From: Tetraselmis striata
Lineage: Eukaryota > Chlorophyta > Chlorodendrophyceae > Chlorodendrales > Chlorodendraceae
Reading direction: 5' to 3'
DNA length: 64,000 nt
NCBI GenBank assembly: GCA_006384855.1
Contig: VCJN01000783.1
Span: 54,070-118,069 of the forward strand
Shown here in pieces: positions 21,943-34,675 of the stretch; the stretch's first letter is position 1, and each line of letters starts with the position of its first letter. The notes under the pieces are model-generated. The model saw only the letters and a list, made by a program, of their open reading frames with translations. It was not told the origin of the DNA and did no database searches. Position numbers and translations under genes: made by a program.

Positions 21943-24594
21943 GGTCTGCGAACGACAATCAGCGGAGTTCCACGGGAGTACGCTGTATCTTAATTCACTA
22001 TGACGGCACAAAGCCGCAAACGCAGCCGGCCTCGTCGTGGATCTTGATTTGACCGAGTCTCGCGCTGGCAACTCGCTATGTAGTGTCAAAGGTCTGTCTC
22101 AGTTGAGCTGGGTTCTTTTCCCAGTTCGGGACTCCAATGCAACAAATTGGTAAGAACTGCATGTGCCGTATTAGTCCGGGCGGAGTGTACATACGCGGTT
22201 GAGAGTCGAGACTATGCTGTGTCTATGGTTCCAAGGGGCTGTTTCCAAAGACGCGCAAGAATCGTTGCTCTATTTGACACGCTCATTTGACACCTGCGCT
22301 TTCTGCCCGCATGCAACGGACTCATTTTTTAATGCGTTGGTTGTCTGTCGTCCCGTCTATGGACACTCGCAATAGGACGGATTCCAGAAGTGGACGATCG
22401 GTGCGCCGAAGCGGCACGAGTTTTGTTGGAGATATTTTTGCAAGCAGTGCAGCAAAAATCATCTCTGGCAAAATTGCGCAATACTACTGATACTCTAATC
22501 ACACTGGTCATGTTATAGATAGACGATGATGCCGCGAGGAAATCAATATAAATTTAGTCAGAAAAACATTCACCATTAATTACTACCCCGGTGTTTCAGA
22601 AATGATAACTGCTGAGCATTATCAGTGTATTGCTGGAGTATGCAGAATGCATGACTGAGCTAGCATGTCAAATCGGAGATGTCAGAGAGTCGAATGTTGG
22701 GATGTTTAGTCGCTATATAAGCAATTTTTACTAGCACAGTTGCATCACTCTAGATCAATGACGACATCATCGGCTAGGGGTGATGACTGCATGTTGTTGG
22801 GGGTGCTACACTATGCTATGCGAGCCTATCATCAACCTCGATGGCATATACCAAAGCAAATGCGTTATGAAGTCCCATAACATGTCGCGGTCATTATACT
22901 TTGCGATCCTTGTTCCCGCCTTGCGGCGGTCCCTTTGTAATCTGGGTTTACCCCCGTCGGCATGCCCCATGATCTTGCTTTTCCGGTTAGTATGGTGCTG
23001 CCCAAAAACTTTGCACTAAAATCCTATAGCCTCTGCAGCCTCGGTCAAATGTAATAAATTTCAGATTGGGTGCTCTCCGCAGTCCAGTGACAGGGTATGT
23101 GCAGGTATATTCCCGGAAAATTTTCTCCCGATGAAGCCAACGTCTGAATAGCCCCGTGCAATCCCTTTTTGCCGAACCCGGAGATGTCCATAATTCCGAA
23201 ATAAATACAATTTGTTTCCGATACTGCTCGCAATGCCTCGGTTGGCATAATTTATCTCGTCTGTTTAAATGATCTGAAATCCCGTACCTTGATTGTAGAC
23301 ATAATTTCCTCCGGCGCGCCATTGCGCACTCTGACAAGTCCCGAATTTTATTTATTTCATCATTCCGCATATGGTGGTGTTTCCACAAGGTTTCCGTCTT
23401 TATCATGTGGGAGCTGCATTTATTTATTTTGAATGCTGAGCTTGATCTTTTTTTGTCTCCCGACTTAGTTGGGGTTGTGTGATACCCTTCCTAACGTCAT
23501 CATAATTATCGTCCGGCCCTCAACATGTGGCAAATGTGAGGCAAATATTTGCCTCTTGTCCGCCTAGGCCACTACTACAGACGCCCCCCAGGGTATGGTG
23601 CAGTTATCAGGCACATTTTCTGTTCTTGATGACTGTTGTTGAGATACACATTGATTTTCAAGTCCGCCGAAATTTAGGCTTTTTAGCCCTGTCGGTGTGT
23701 ATTTCGGCATTATTTGATGCTATCTGCAGTGATCTCCAATATTCCCGGCCAATCGCATGCCTTGCCTTATTGTGGGTGGATTTGCCGGACAACATATGCA
23801 CGGAAGAGAACGTTGAAATTAAATTTTTTGGCTGACTGCCTGGTTGTCATTGCCGTTTTGTTTTCTTATCCTTGCCTTAACATGGCGGTAAAGACTGGGC
23901 GCATTCACTGCGAGGGATGCGCGACGCAACGCCTTTTTGGCGCCCTTGGGCGTGAGCAATTGGGGACGTGGCGCTGGCGGCAGTTCTCCGCTTTCCGTGG
24001 TGGCGGTTGCCCTTGTTCCCGTGCATCGCTATGCCCTTCGCTCGGTCGCTGCTATAGCTTCCGCCGCGCGGGGAGCTTCTCGTTGCGAAAGCCATGTGAC
24101 CACCCACCGCCGTCACGGGATCATGCGAGAGATCGACACATGGGGCGGCGAGCACCATGCCTCCGCCGTTGATTCCTACCCCGGAGACATGTACCGAGTG
24201 GGTCATGCTAATATTCTATGATGAATATTGGCATCACCATCTTCATGGGGGCAAGACGATGCGTGACGGGGGCCGACTTGCGTCGCCGGGATATCTATGG
24301 CATGCAGTGTTGCAACTGGCGACAATCATGCATGAATTGGGGGTGCCCAAGCACATCAATCCGGTGCATGTTCCTTGAGCGGTCCTAAGCGCGACCTGAT
24401 TGACCTGGGATGCGTGGAGAGCATAGCCGTGCCACTGGGCTACGCGATCCAAGCGGACATGGTCTAATTCATGGATGGGCTGATCACACGGGCCGCCATC
24501 GACTTGGTGACCATTGCCGCGGTGCATTGCGACGCTAACATCATGCTATAATTAGTTGTAAGCGACCGCCGCCCATGACTTTGAGGCTGGCATC
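21943..24594. other. AT-richer spacer, no supported gene
   Basis: About 22.1-23.5 kb has low GC and no intact ORF. A minus-strand fragment at 23045-23248 (NCIYFGIMDISGFGKKG) looks coding-like but has no recognisable family. From about 23.9 kb, words shared with the following degenerate repeats appear. This is best read as old mobile DNA. Confidence 0.4.
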
Positions 24595-25218
24595 ATGGAA
24601 TCGACAGATTTCCTGATGCGTGGTGTTGATATGCTATCGGCGTGGGATGCGATTGTTGCCGGTCGTTTAACCGCGGATGACCATGTTTTAACTGAGCCGC
24701 GCCATGTTAGCAAGGGGAATCTGGCCGCTCACAATGGCGTTAAGGAGCTCGAGCTATTGCCTTCCGACATTGAGTCACTTTGCCTGCTCCGTCGTTTGGG
24801 CCGTTATGCGACTGCCGTGGCTCACGCCGGGTGACCCTTGGTCGAATTTCTGTTCCATCCCCTGACAGCTAGGCGTCCCGTTAGGTTTCGGGCATATGGT
24901 AAGAGAAGTGCCGCTATGAACTTCCGATTAAAGGGACATTTGCGTGCCGCCGGATTGTATAGAGGCCACACCTTGCACGTTGTGAAACGCGGCCGTTTGC
25001 AGCATGATGTTGTAGTGGAAGGTGAGAGTGTTACACATGCCTCATGTGGGCGCCATCGCCATTTTAGAACGACATTGTGCTATGTGCACCTTGGCCGCCG
25101 ACATCGGAACGACATCGGGATAAGTAAGTGCACGAGCCAAATGGATGTGGGCTCGGATGATGCGGCCAACACTGATGCCGAGGATGAGTTTTGTAATTTG
25201 ACGCATTTGAGCCGCTAG
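24595..25218 (+). pseudogene. Degenerate tyrosine-recombinase-like fragment (tentative)
   Basis: Two adjacent plus-strand frames (24595-24834 and 24838-25218), separated by a stop, give a stretch resembling the catalytic end of tyrosine recombinases of DIRS/Crypton-type elements. The segment HLRAAGLYRGHTLHVVKRGR, followed by LQH, recalls the helix-loop that holds the H-x-x-R pair. No catalytic tyrosine could be placed with confidence, and the stops indicate decay. It could instead be an unrelated transposon ORF. Confidence 0.3.
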
Positions 25219-25369
25219 ACCGAGCCGCCCCGTGATGCTTAATGCGCATCGCGCCAAATTGTAATCAAGTCGCTATAGTCCCAAGTCATCAAGAGCGCCG
25301 AGGGGATTATCTAGTCCACCGTGAAGATATCTCTAGTACACTACTTCTCTAACTTTCCTCTAGCCGTTC

Positions 25370-25660
25370 CTATATTTTGTCCTGCTTGGACGGAATCTCT
25401 GCCCCCGACGGCTCAAAATTAGCATTTTTCAAGCCAATATACTTGTAATAGGCAGCCCTCAAGTCATATTTTGTCCATGCTTGGACGCAATTTATATCCC
25501 GACTTGGCACAATAAATGAACCAACCGCGGCATGGCCATTGGCTTTCAATCCCGTGGCTGAACCTAAACCCTAATTGAGCCCCGATCACAATGCACCACG
25601 TGTCTCGGTGCAAAATAGGTTACTTTATTGTTCCTCGCAATAACCTCATAATTTGGTTGG
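25370..25660 (+). repeat. Dispersed repeat, copy 1 (related copy at 46810-47140)
   Basis: It contains two TTTTGTCC..GCTTGGACG units and, further on, ACCCTAATTGAGCC, then ATGCACC-CGTG-TCGGTGCAAAATA. The same elements occur in the same order and orientation at 46810-47140, so both are probably ends of one transposon family. Confidence 0.6.
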
Positions 25661-27089
25661 GACCTCAATCCAGCCTCGCGCGCCTTGCGCGGAACCCGTG
25701 AGCCTGGCGCGAACATCATCTGATTTGCACCGGTAGTGTCATGCTTTGGCGACTTTAATGCGTCACGGACTGGGAGGGCGTTGAGCATTGCCCGCCATTC
25801 TGCCACCTAGTCGGGGACGATGAACACCACGTCTGCACGTTCGTCAATCATTTTTGGTTGACGCGCGCCATGAGGGAAAACGGCCCGTTGACCCAGCAAA
25901 GCGGCTTGGGGACCGCCGCCGTGAACCATGCATGCATGCGTGAACCCGTGACGCCGCACGTGCCGGGGCAGAATACTCGTCAGAAAACATGCTCAGACTT
26001 GGCGGATATCTCATTGCCGAACACGAACATCTAGAATCCGTTTTTTGCCGGAATGCGATGTTCGCCACCGCCCACCGTTGCATGATGAGTTCGGTGCGCC
26101 ATATGCGATGAGTGCCCATTGCGATGGATCCTCTTCCTTGGAATCATCGTTTGCACATTGCATGAGAGCGTGCTCGCGTGGCTGCCACTTGATCCGCAGA
26201 TCAATGCCGTGTATAAGAGACATACGAGCTTCCATATCTCCGGCATGCGCGTGCAGCAATCACACCCGCATTTTGTTCATGATTTGGCCCATAAATCATC
26301 GTCATCGACGTGTAGGGCTTGGCGCATGATATATGATATCCGATATCAAGATGTCCATCCCTGGTGGTAAGCCTTAAGCTTCCAGCGACGACAATAGAGT
26401 ATGGAGCACTCTTGGTCCGCCTCGCATGCGCCAGATGTCTGTCTTAGTATTCCGGGAATTTGTGAGCAAGCAGAGCACGGCGGGGTGGGGTAACAGCGCC
26501 GGCATCCAGATCAGTGCACTGTGAAGAATTGCCAATAGACAATCGATCTCCTGTTCGGTGCTGGAATAAAATTGACCCTCTGTGGCTTTCCGCAATGCCT
26601 CGGTGAACGCGGTTTGGGAGACCGGTGTGCCCCATTGTTTGAGCTGCTCGTCTGCTGGGACTGCCCACATGTCGGGGTCGCCCTCAAAATGTCCGTATGG
26701 GTTGACCACCCTTGCGCCGAAACCGAAGCGATGGCCGATGCATCCCCGCATACGACGAGTCCTTGCTAGCTTGCATGCCAAATGCGTTTGCCGTTATGCT
26801 CTGCGCCGTCATCATTGGCGAGGAACTGTAGATTATCCGATAGTTGGTGGTGGAGCGTTGACGGCATGTATGTCCCATGCCTTGGTCCCGCGCTGTCTCT
26901 TCACGTAGATCGCGGCACATCAGTGTCATGAGCGGGACAGCTTTTTGCATGCTGATGTATAACATTTCCGCCACTTCTGTCGGCTCTGGCGGTGTCGCAT
27001 GTGGACGTGCGCTGAGCTCCCACGTCAGACGGATCACGTGGGCAATTGTATCCTCCGGGATTTTCAGGAACGGCTCCTCCGCATCCTAG
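25564..27089 (-). pseudogene. Decayed transposon ORF region, family unknown
   Basis: Minus-strand frames at 26684-27037 and 26374-26781 overlap with a frame change and read like one broken protein (VIRLTWELSARPHATPPEPT ... PYGHFEGDPDMWAVPADEQL). Further pieces follow at 26011-26259 and 25844-26119. A gag-like origin is possible, but no zinc knuckle or catalytic motif is visible. The frameshifts and stops argue against function. Confidence 0.3.
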
Positions 27090-28449
27090 TGGATCTCATG
27101 CCCCACGGCGCACCCGCACGGTGCCGTAAATCGGCGATGTAAGTACAGCGCGCGTACGGTGTCTCGTGTACCCATGCAAGGACCACCCCATCCCGCCCTT
27201 GAATCGGCTACTAGCACTGCACACGACATGAACGAGAACCTCTAGGCCACCACCCATGGACCCTTAGGGGCTAGGGGTGGGATATGGGCCGAGTCATGTG
27301 AGATTTGGTGAGGCACGGCGGGTGAAGAATCGTGCGATTCAGCCCGTGTCTCACCTCCGCCCGACAACGGTGTTTCTTCTATATTTTAAGATCACCACAG
27401 CCACCCGTAACTCCATCGGCTCCCGGTGCACCTACAAGGCAGACGAATCGACCCATGTCGGTCTGTCGTTTGTGTATGGGTATAGTGGCCTTCGGTAGGC
27501 GTAGGTAGATGAGTGGCGCGTCGACCACTCGTAGTACGGATGGTGGTTATTCAGTTATTCTTATTCTTGGCCGGCCTCCATTCAGGCCGTTAACCTAATC
27601 TCGTCTCAAAAATACGGTGGGAGATGGGGCACAGCGCACCGACCACCTCATGGGCCACTCATGGGCTCTACCGCACCCCTAGGAGCTAGGCCATGGGACG
27701 GTACACGTGCGGCGGGCTAAATAGTACATTGCGGGTGGCAGGGGGTGCCTATGCGGGCGGGGTCGAGCGCGGAGAATCTGGGTCGGTCGGGCCTACCGGG
27801 CCGGCATCGACCGAGATTGAACGCAAACGGACCGCCAGCGGGCGTCACCCCTGCATATGGGCTCTACTAGTGCTCATACGATTGATGAGTAGAGAGCTGC
27901 CTCAGCTACTCCCGCGGGAGGGGTTGAGGCCATGGGTATAGTGTGTTTCCGAAAACGTGAGTTCCCTGAACGGAGGGTTTCTTGAATCGAGGGCACAAGG
28001 GGCACCGTCATTGTAGCCCCCGACCTCTAGCTCTATCAATAGCCAATCTCATCCCTATCAATAGGCTATACAACTGTCATATTTCCAGGGCAGGTGGTGC
28101 CCGCTCGGCTCGGGCATGAGGCCAGTAGCATGCCCCCCCGCCTCCGTGAGCGGAACGGGCATTGTCCGTCCGCAGTTGCGGCCGACTGTAGGAGGTTGTT
28201 TTAGTGCACTGCTACGCATCACACAAGTGGAATCTACCGGAAAATAAGCGATAATACGATGCACTATTCTGGAGTAGTAAATACCGCACTGCGAAGTCTA
28301 TTGTACGCTATTTCTCCGATTTGGCACTTACTAGGTTCGCCGTGCCCGTCCACGTCACCGTTTGTCGGCGGGGGGGGGGGGGGGGGGGGGGGGGGTGGGC
28401 GCACGCAACTTCTCGGTGGAAACTGCCCATCCAAGTGTTGCTTCCAAGG
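27090..28449. other. Repeat-derived spacer
   Basis: No ORF with motif support. It holds the 26-G run at 28370-28395 and GC-rich unique-looking DNA. Confidence 0.4.
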
Positions 28450-28914
28450 TTAATGACATAAGCGCATCTTGCATGAGTCCAGCCTGAGAAAGGCCCTTAT
28501 GAGGTGCTCGTCGATGTAGAGAGTCATGTAGACCCTCGCCATGCGCATGCGGTGGAACATCACTGCGGTAACCTCTGTGTGGACTTGCGGAGCACGCGCA
28601 TTGCCGAAATTCACGGTCGCGTGCTCATATACCTTGCCTTCAATTGCCACGCCGGTGTAGGTGCGTGACCGAGTTGCGGGCGAAACACAGGTGGGTGTAG
28701 CCGCCCTTGATGTCGTTGGCCTCATCTCCCCAATAGCCAATAAAATAATGGCGGCCCCGTTCTTGGCGTCTTCCAAGGAAAACATGCTGTAACGGTTGAA
28801 CAAGTTCATGCTGTATCCCGCATCGTGGATCAATCGGCATTTTCCTGAAATTGCCTTAACGTCCACCCCCAAGGGCAAGATGCACTGTGGGGTTGGTTGT
28901 CTGGCCACAACCAT
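28450..28914 (-). pseudogene. Reverse-transcriptase fragment, copy 2
   Basis: The minus frame shows SGKCRLIHDAG (RT motif 1/2-like) near 28845, VNFGNARAPQVHTEVTAVM (motif B region) near 28608-28555 and YIDE at 28518-28507 in the place of the YxDD box. Motif A (NDIKGGYTHLCF, about 28714-28680) lies in another frame, so at least two frameshifts are needed. Loss of the second Asp of YxDD and the frame changes make it inactive. The FG-x-x-RAPQ-x-H and Y-I-D-x context resembles DIRS/PAT-type RTs more than gypsy or copia. Confidence 0.55.
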
Positions 28915-30659
28915 TCGACGAGCCGGCCGTCCATGAGCATGGTATCGCGCTTGGCTAGCACGAAAGCCAGCCTAGCACCAGCTTGTCGTGGTACGAGGGG
29001 TAGGTTGGGCATATGGACTCGTCCTGGTGTGGTCCGATTGAGCAGTGGATTCACCTGTTCCGGTCCCATGGCCCTTGCTAGTGATCGGATAACACGACCG
29101 TTTTATATTGCGCTTGTAGCACAGATGCGAGCGCTGGGTGTCGTAGCGGATTTCACAAAGTCAAACGTTAGACCTCTCCGGAGAATGCGCATCATATGGT
29201 TGCTGATCTGCCGCTGGCAAGGATGCGATATACTTTCCCCATATGGGCAGGAACCGATGAAGACTTCCGGCAACGAAGACACCCATTATGGCGCAGATGA
29301 TAAATTTCGCGGAGATGTGCAACTGCTCCCCTCCGCAGACACCCGATGTTAAAACGATATCAAACAAAGGCGATGGTGGTGGCCTGCTGAGATAGTGGTG
29401 ATGTCAAAGCATCGGCTGTAAATCACCTGAATTCCGCTAAGGGCAGTGGCGGCTTCGGTGTCCGCATTGCTCGCTTAGCCACAACCCGTAGAAGCTCATG
29501 TACCCCCCCCCCCCCCCCCCCCCCCTCCTTGCGTGGGTTGTCCATGGTTTAGCCGGGTCTAGGGAGAGCCCGGTGCTGGCGGCCATGCTAATCGCCGATT
29601 GCTGCTACCCGCTCGCCCACTGCGCCGGGTTGATGCCCCAAGCCGCACACACAGTGTACGATGAAAGACCTCAGGCGGCCCACGGTGGTAGGCAAAAGCG
29701 ATACACCTGTCTGTTTGCAAAAAAACGATGGAAAAGCCACAAGGTCGCCTCGTAAGTCTCTTGGGCGGTGGATATTCGGCGGCGTTGGGTCTCGAAACCA
29801 TGTGCCCGCGCTGCAATCCTTGCCCATTCTGTGACAAGCTAGCATGCCACTGTGTGTGGTAGGCTGCATGCCGTGCATATGATCCAATCAAGCGCTCCGG
29901 TGTCTCTTCTGTGTGCGCATGGCGCACATAACGCATGATCCCACATGCGTTGCAACAGTAGTGAGTCCGCCCGGTGCTTGCCCACCAGACGTGGCAATGT
30001 GTCGCACGCGCGGGGCTGGATTCCGAAAGCACAAGGGGCAACTTGATCAGTGCGACGCCTCAGTTCGTGGTGTCACCGTGCACGCATCGTGCCGGCACTG
30101 GGTGCTCCTAGGAGGCTAGCCGTAGTCGTCAGGCCGGAAGAAAAGCTCCATGCCCTCACGGAAGTAGGCGACCACCGCCCTCGGGCCGGCGACAAGTTTA
30201 CACCACGTTGATGTGGTCCAAGCCAGGAGCACACACTTGCCTGGGGTGCTCGCCGGGCGCGTTCAAAATTCCTTGGGCGAGAATCTCAGTGATAAGCGCG
30301 AAAGGCGGGTTGCAATGTGTAAACGTGCCGAGACATGCGTGGGCGAGACAATTGTCGACCACCGACAAGAACACTTCGCAGTAGTAAGCGTTGTGGCCTA
30401 TTGGGTCGGCGCAAGCGTCGATGTCGAAGGGGCCAACCTATTCCGAGACACCGGGGGAAATTGCGGCTATGAGCTGCTAAAGCTGCGTGTCGCTGGTGCC
30501 TTTCAACCGAGATGAAAGTCCGTCCGACAACGGATTCAATTTTCCCGGGACGTGGCGCGACACGACGTGCATGCCGTGAAGCTGCTACTCGTCCGGTGTC
30601 GGTCGACTGCTAGCAGCCGATTCACTTTAGGGTGTGTGGAATATCCTTTGCTGTTTGCG
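28915..30659. other. Repeat-derived spacer
   Basis: It contains a 23-C run at 29503-29525. Several ORFs of 60-160 codons exist on both strands but none has a recognisable motif. Weak coding texture on the minus strand (about 29.6-29.8 kb) may belong to the surrounding retroelements. Confidence 0.4.
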
Positions 30660-30880
30660 CCGATCGACGCACTATTGCACATCCGGAACAACAATATACG
30701 CGAAAGCTTTCCCTTGATTTTCGGCCCAAGTGTCGCAATGCCGCCGAAATAATGTATAATTCTCTCAGGTTCGCGGAGCCCTCGAGTTCGGAAGCCGCCA
30801 ATTGTTGTGGTGTAAACCCGTAGTCAAGCCCTTCGTTTCGCCACCGCGCTCCGCCCGCGTAACTTGACGCGTCGGACATG
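30660..30880 (-). pseudogene. RNase H domain fragment of a retroelement
   Basis: Minus-strand residues SDASSYAGGARWRNEG, then GSANLRELYIISAALRHLG, then FRVYCCSGCAIV follow the layout of DIRS-type RNase H: a first Asp (SDAS), then N-x-RELY-x-x-x-x-AL, then the third-Asp strand. The final Asp of the usual D-N pair is replaced (CCSGCA), so it is probably dead. It lies about 0.5 kb downstream, on the minus strand, of the RT fragment at 31424-32300, the expected RT-RNase H order. Confidence 0.5.
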
Positions 30881-31423
30881 ATACCTTGAAGTAGTGCCCC
30901 GGTTGTATCACGCCTGGAACATTCGGCCCTCCCTGCAGCTCGTACCGTGCGGTTGCCATTTCGGCGTCGGACGAAAGTAGCGGTAACACCGACTTGCTTC
31001 GGAGCGTTGAGGGGGCCGCGTCGTCCCACAAGAACCGCTGCGCGAGGACGACATCCGTAGGGTGCACTTTGCGGTCATACGGCACCGCGCGTCCTCGGTA
31101 TATATAGCATATCGAGCCACCACCACATTTCTGCGATCGACAGATCGGTGACACGGCACAGTTCCTCCGGGTCCCACTCGTCGATGTGGGTAATAAACCA
31201 TGCTCACTCCCATGAGGTCGTCGCGCGTGGTACATGTGCGCGAGGTGTCCCATCGGTAACACGGTGCAGCACCACTAAAGGTTGCCGACCACTGACACTA
31301 GCTCTCCAAGGGGAACCGACCCTGTGGCCAGCGCGCGGTCGTACACCATGTGCAAGTAGGCTACCCACTTTCCTGCCCGTGACGCCGTGGCCGATGCCTT
31401 GCCGCGGATTATGGGGGTATGGG

Positions 31424-32300
31424 GGCACGTGTTTTACTCAGCTTCACCGGGAACCCGTACTCGTCAAAGATGAGTAGGACCGAGAAAACAATCTTTGGTT
31501 GCAGCCACATGGTGAACGATCGGCACAGCCGGACGCCGAAGTCGTCCAAGCAAGTACGTTCGTTTCGGGCAGCTTCAGCTTGAAATAATTCGCCCCGGGC
31601 TGCTGGGGCGATAATACTTGAGCCCCTCCGCCAATAAGATGATGTTTCGTATAACTTGGGTGCAACTTTGTTGTAGACTGGGTGGCGACGCGACCCCATC
31701 ATCGCTTACCACGAGGGCGTGAAGAATGCACTCGACACGGTGCGCGACAAAGCGACGGCGGCGAAGATCAGAGCGTCCGGCGGCGTGGGCGGGCCGGCCA
31801 AGGGACAACTCGCGGAGTTAGACCTCGCATGCCGCAAGGGAACCAGTCACGAGGATATCGTGCCCAAGGAGAAGCACATCATCACACTGAAGAATGAAGG
31901 TGCGCCGGCGCCGCAATATACGGCGGCCCTGCGCCCGCTTGCGTGCACATGCCGCCACCCCGTTGGTCCGGTGGCGGGAGAGCGCCGCTGCGTGGTCTAA
32001 CCCGTACTGCCTCGTTCATGTACCGTTGTGGTGTTTACCGGGAACTGGTCAGCGGATGCTGTAAGGCCATATAATCGGCGTCGCCGATGTACGTCGGCCA
32101 TGAGTCGAAATAAGCATCCGCGAGGTCGAACTTCGCGAGTCAGTCGCCCCGTTGAATTGCTAGCAGTGCGTCGTGGAGTAGGCCCATATCGCTTGCTTGG
32201 CGCGCGAGGTTTGGATTTACTTCAGGCCGAAGAAATTCGTACACGTCTTGAACCTTGTACGGGTCATGGTTCGTGGTCATGCATGCAATGGCGCTGACCG
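31424..32300 (-). pseudogene. Reverse-transcriptase fragment, copy 1
   Basis: On the minus strand, motif A is visible as LAKFDLADAYFDSW (about 32140-32098), preceded by LLHDALLAIQRGD and one TGA where a Trp is expected. The catalytic box follows as CLDDFG (31552-31535) and then YGFPVKLSKTR (about 31456-31424). The pieces are in different frames and motif B is not clear. With the RNase H fragment downstream and the gag-like ORF upstream it forms an ordered gag-RT-RNase H remnant. Confidence 0.55.
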
Positions 32301-33792
32301 TCCACGGGACGTATTGTAACGGGCCCTCGACGAAACTTTAGATGTATTGACTGTCGACTTCGTTTCCTGCCGCCGGGCCCCCGTCGTGGCACGACCGGGA
32401 ATAATGTTTTCGGAGTTTTGGCGGGCGCCCCGTCCATTCCTACGCGTATTTGTATTGCAACGCCTATTTCAGGTCGGCTAGTACGTGTTTTGACGCGAGT
32501 AACGCCGGTACGTTGACACGCAGACCGGGTTGGTGTACGTTATGGTGCAAATCGCACCGGCCGGGCTGCAAATCGAACCACGGGACCCACTCGGCCGATG
32601 CACGAGGTGGCACGTACAAAAGTTAGTATCGCCAGCACGTCCGGGCCCCGTACCCCTAGCTCGACGTAGTGCATGTGGGTGTTCCAGGTATGGCGCTTAG
32701 AGAAACGTCTCCGACATACATCGGAGGTTCGGATGAGCGTGTGCATGCCGGCTTGCATCACAACGGCATACAATGGTACTGGTTGGTTACGCAGTCCAAG
32801 CGTGCTAGCATGGTGCATCACCGTTGGCTTTAAGTAGGCCGGCCCCGGGGTCAAGCCCGGCAGACGAGTGTCTGGGCTTTCTAGAACTATGACGCGCCCG
32901 GCCCGGGTTGTGGCTGCCAAGACGCCGATAGTGATCAGAAAGCGGTATGGGTGCTCCGCCTACGGGTACCGGGCGACCACTGCCATAAACAACCGGGACG
33001 TTTGGGGCGACAGCGGCCCCGCACACTGTCACTTGTCGACGACCGTCACCTTGCGCTTCGGGTAGCTTGGCCGTGGTGGCACTGCGCAGGGGGTGCGTCG
33101 CGGCCAAAACTTAATGTGCAGCTTCTCGCATTGGTAGCACGGGATGGTGTTGAAATATCTAACTACATGTGCTTGCGCACTCCGTGCTCACTCGACCCGC
33201 ACAAGCCACATGTCTTTGGCGCCTGAGGCAGGGGCCAGGGTTGGCCTCTGCCTCCGTGCGGCCCATGGGGGCCGGGAGGGCCGCCACTCTGTGCCGCTGC
33301 TCGCAAGCCCTCAATCCAGTGCATCTCCAACGTACCCCGGAGTGGTAGTTTGTAGTTTCTCTACTCCTCCACCTAGTCATGTGGAAGCTCGGGCGGGTCC
33401 CGGCCTGGATCAGCCGCAGTTGCTCCTCCACCGTGTGTTAGCTGAACTGCGATCACGCGTTGTTTGCCACGCGGTCGAACATGGCGTCGTGCATCCTGAC
33501 GAGGTACTGATAGACGAGGTCTCATGGGGTCTTAGGGGAGCTCGGCGCCCGGTTGGCCGAGGCCCGACTCGATCGCGGTTCTCGCCCCGTAGAGCATACG
33601 CAGCCGAACCATGACTCGCGCCATGCCGTCGAGCATGGCCCGGCCCGACGCCGTGTCCTGATCGAACCAATTCTCTTCCACTACGTGGACCACTCAGATG
33701 CCAGTGGTACTCGAGAAGGCAGGTGCGCCATTAGAAGCCCAGCCGGTGCCTCTGGCTGCTCATCCGTAGCGCTCCGGACGTCCCGCAGCCCA

Positions 33793-34251
33793 TCAAATCC
33801 AGGAAGGCCTTGCCCGTGTCGTTACCCTTATCGGTGTAGCTCTCACCAGGTAATCCACCGCGGAATAGTACATCATATGCTTTGCAGTGATGGCGGGGCG
33901 AGCTCGGGGGGCGTCCGGCTGCGTCGGTGTTGGCCTTGGTGTCCAGAAATTCGATGGCGTAACTCGGCGCAGTGACTTGACGCTATGTTCTTGCCCGCTG
34001 GTCGTCATGCATGGTGGCGGGCGCACCTTCACGTTCCGGCGCCCGCGGCGGCTGCCCGACGCATCGTCGTTCCGCCCGGCCGGCATCTCGTTCCGGCTGT
34101 GCTTCGCGAGCGAGGGCGTCTCGTCGGGCGGGGATGCGGGGCGCTTGCCGGCGGTGACGGCTGCTAGCTGGACCTCCACTCGCTCGAAACGGTTGACCAA
34201 CATCCCGTTGAGCATCTCAAGGGCGGCGTTTATGGCCGTCGGGTCAAACAC
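33793..34251 (-). pseudogene. Gag-like ORF fragment of the same retroelement
   Basis: This 152-codon minus-strand frame begins with a helical, coiled-coil-like segment (AALEMLNGMLVNRFERVEVQ) followed by a basic, Ser/Pro-rich stretch (SLAKHSRNEMPAGRND, GSRRGRRN). The design is common in gag-like ORF1 of DIRS and other retroelements. The call rests mainly on position, 1.5 kb upstream of an RT fragment on the same strand. Confidence 0.35.
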
Positions 34252-34279
34252 CGGAGTCGTAGCCGTAGCGGTAGTCCTG

Positions 34280-34305
34280 CCCCCCCCCCCCCCCCCCCCC
34301 CCCCC
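34280..34305. repeat. Poly-C tract, 26 nt
   Basis: Uninterrupted C run directly upstream (minus strand) of the gag-like frame. Confidence 0.95.
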
Positions 34306-34336
34306 ACCCCCATCCCCCGCCCTCCCCCGGAGTGTA

Positions 34337-34675
34337 CTACGGGGTCTCGGGGAAGCTTGGTGGCGGCGACATGTGGGCCGGGATCTTGAACAACGTCTTG
34401 CGAACCGGCAGGGTCATCACGTTAGTTGGTGTCCACTGTCGGATTGTGGTCGTCGTCGAGAGAGTAGCCATGTAGGATCTTCCCGTCTCCACGCGCCAGT
34501 GATGACATGCCAAGCAGAGGTAGGTGGTGTCGCCGGTAATTTCGGCCGCCGAATTGAGGGCTATGACAAAGTTCCGAATTGCGCCAGTTGCGCAGTGGGC
34601 ACAGTTGATCACGTCGCTAGTGTCGTCGCACGACATGTGGTGGTCCATATCGTGCGAGCACATCGGAGAGACCAC
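34337..34675 (-). pseudogene. Small ORF with two CxxC pairs, unknown
   Basis: The 112-residue minus-strand frame contains INCAHC and, 28 residues on, LCLACHHW, a zinc-ribbon-like spacing. No family is recognised. It lies upstream of the gag-like frame and may be part of the same decayed element. Confidence 0.3.

Noticed and set aside
31719..32000. Plus-strand 93-codon ORF in the retroelement remnant
   Set aside because: It is antisense to the region between RT motif A and the catalytic box; it has no recognisable motif.
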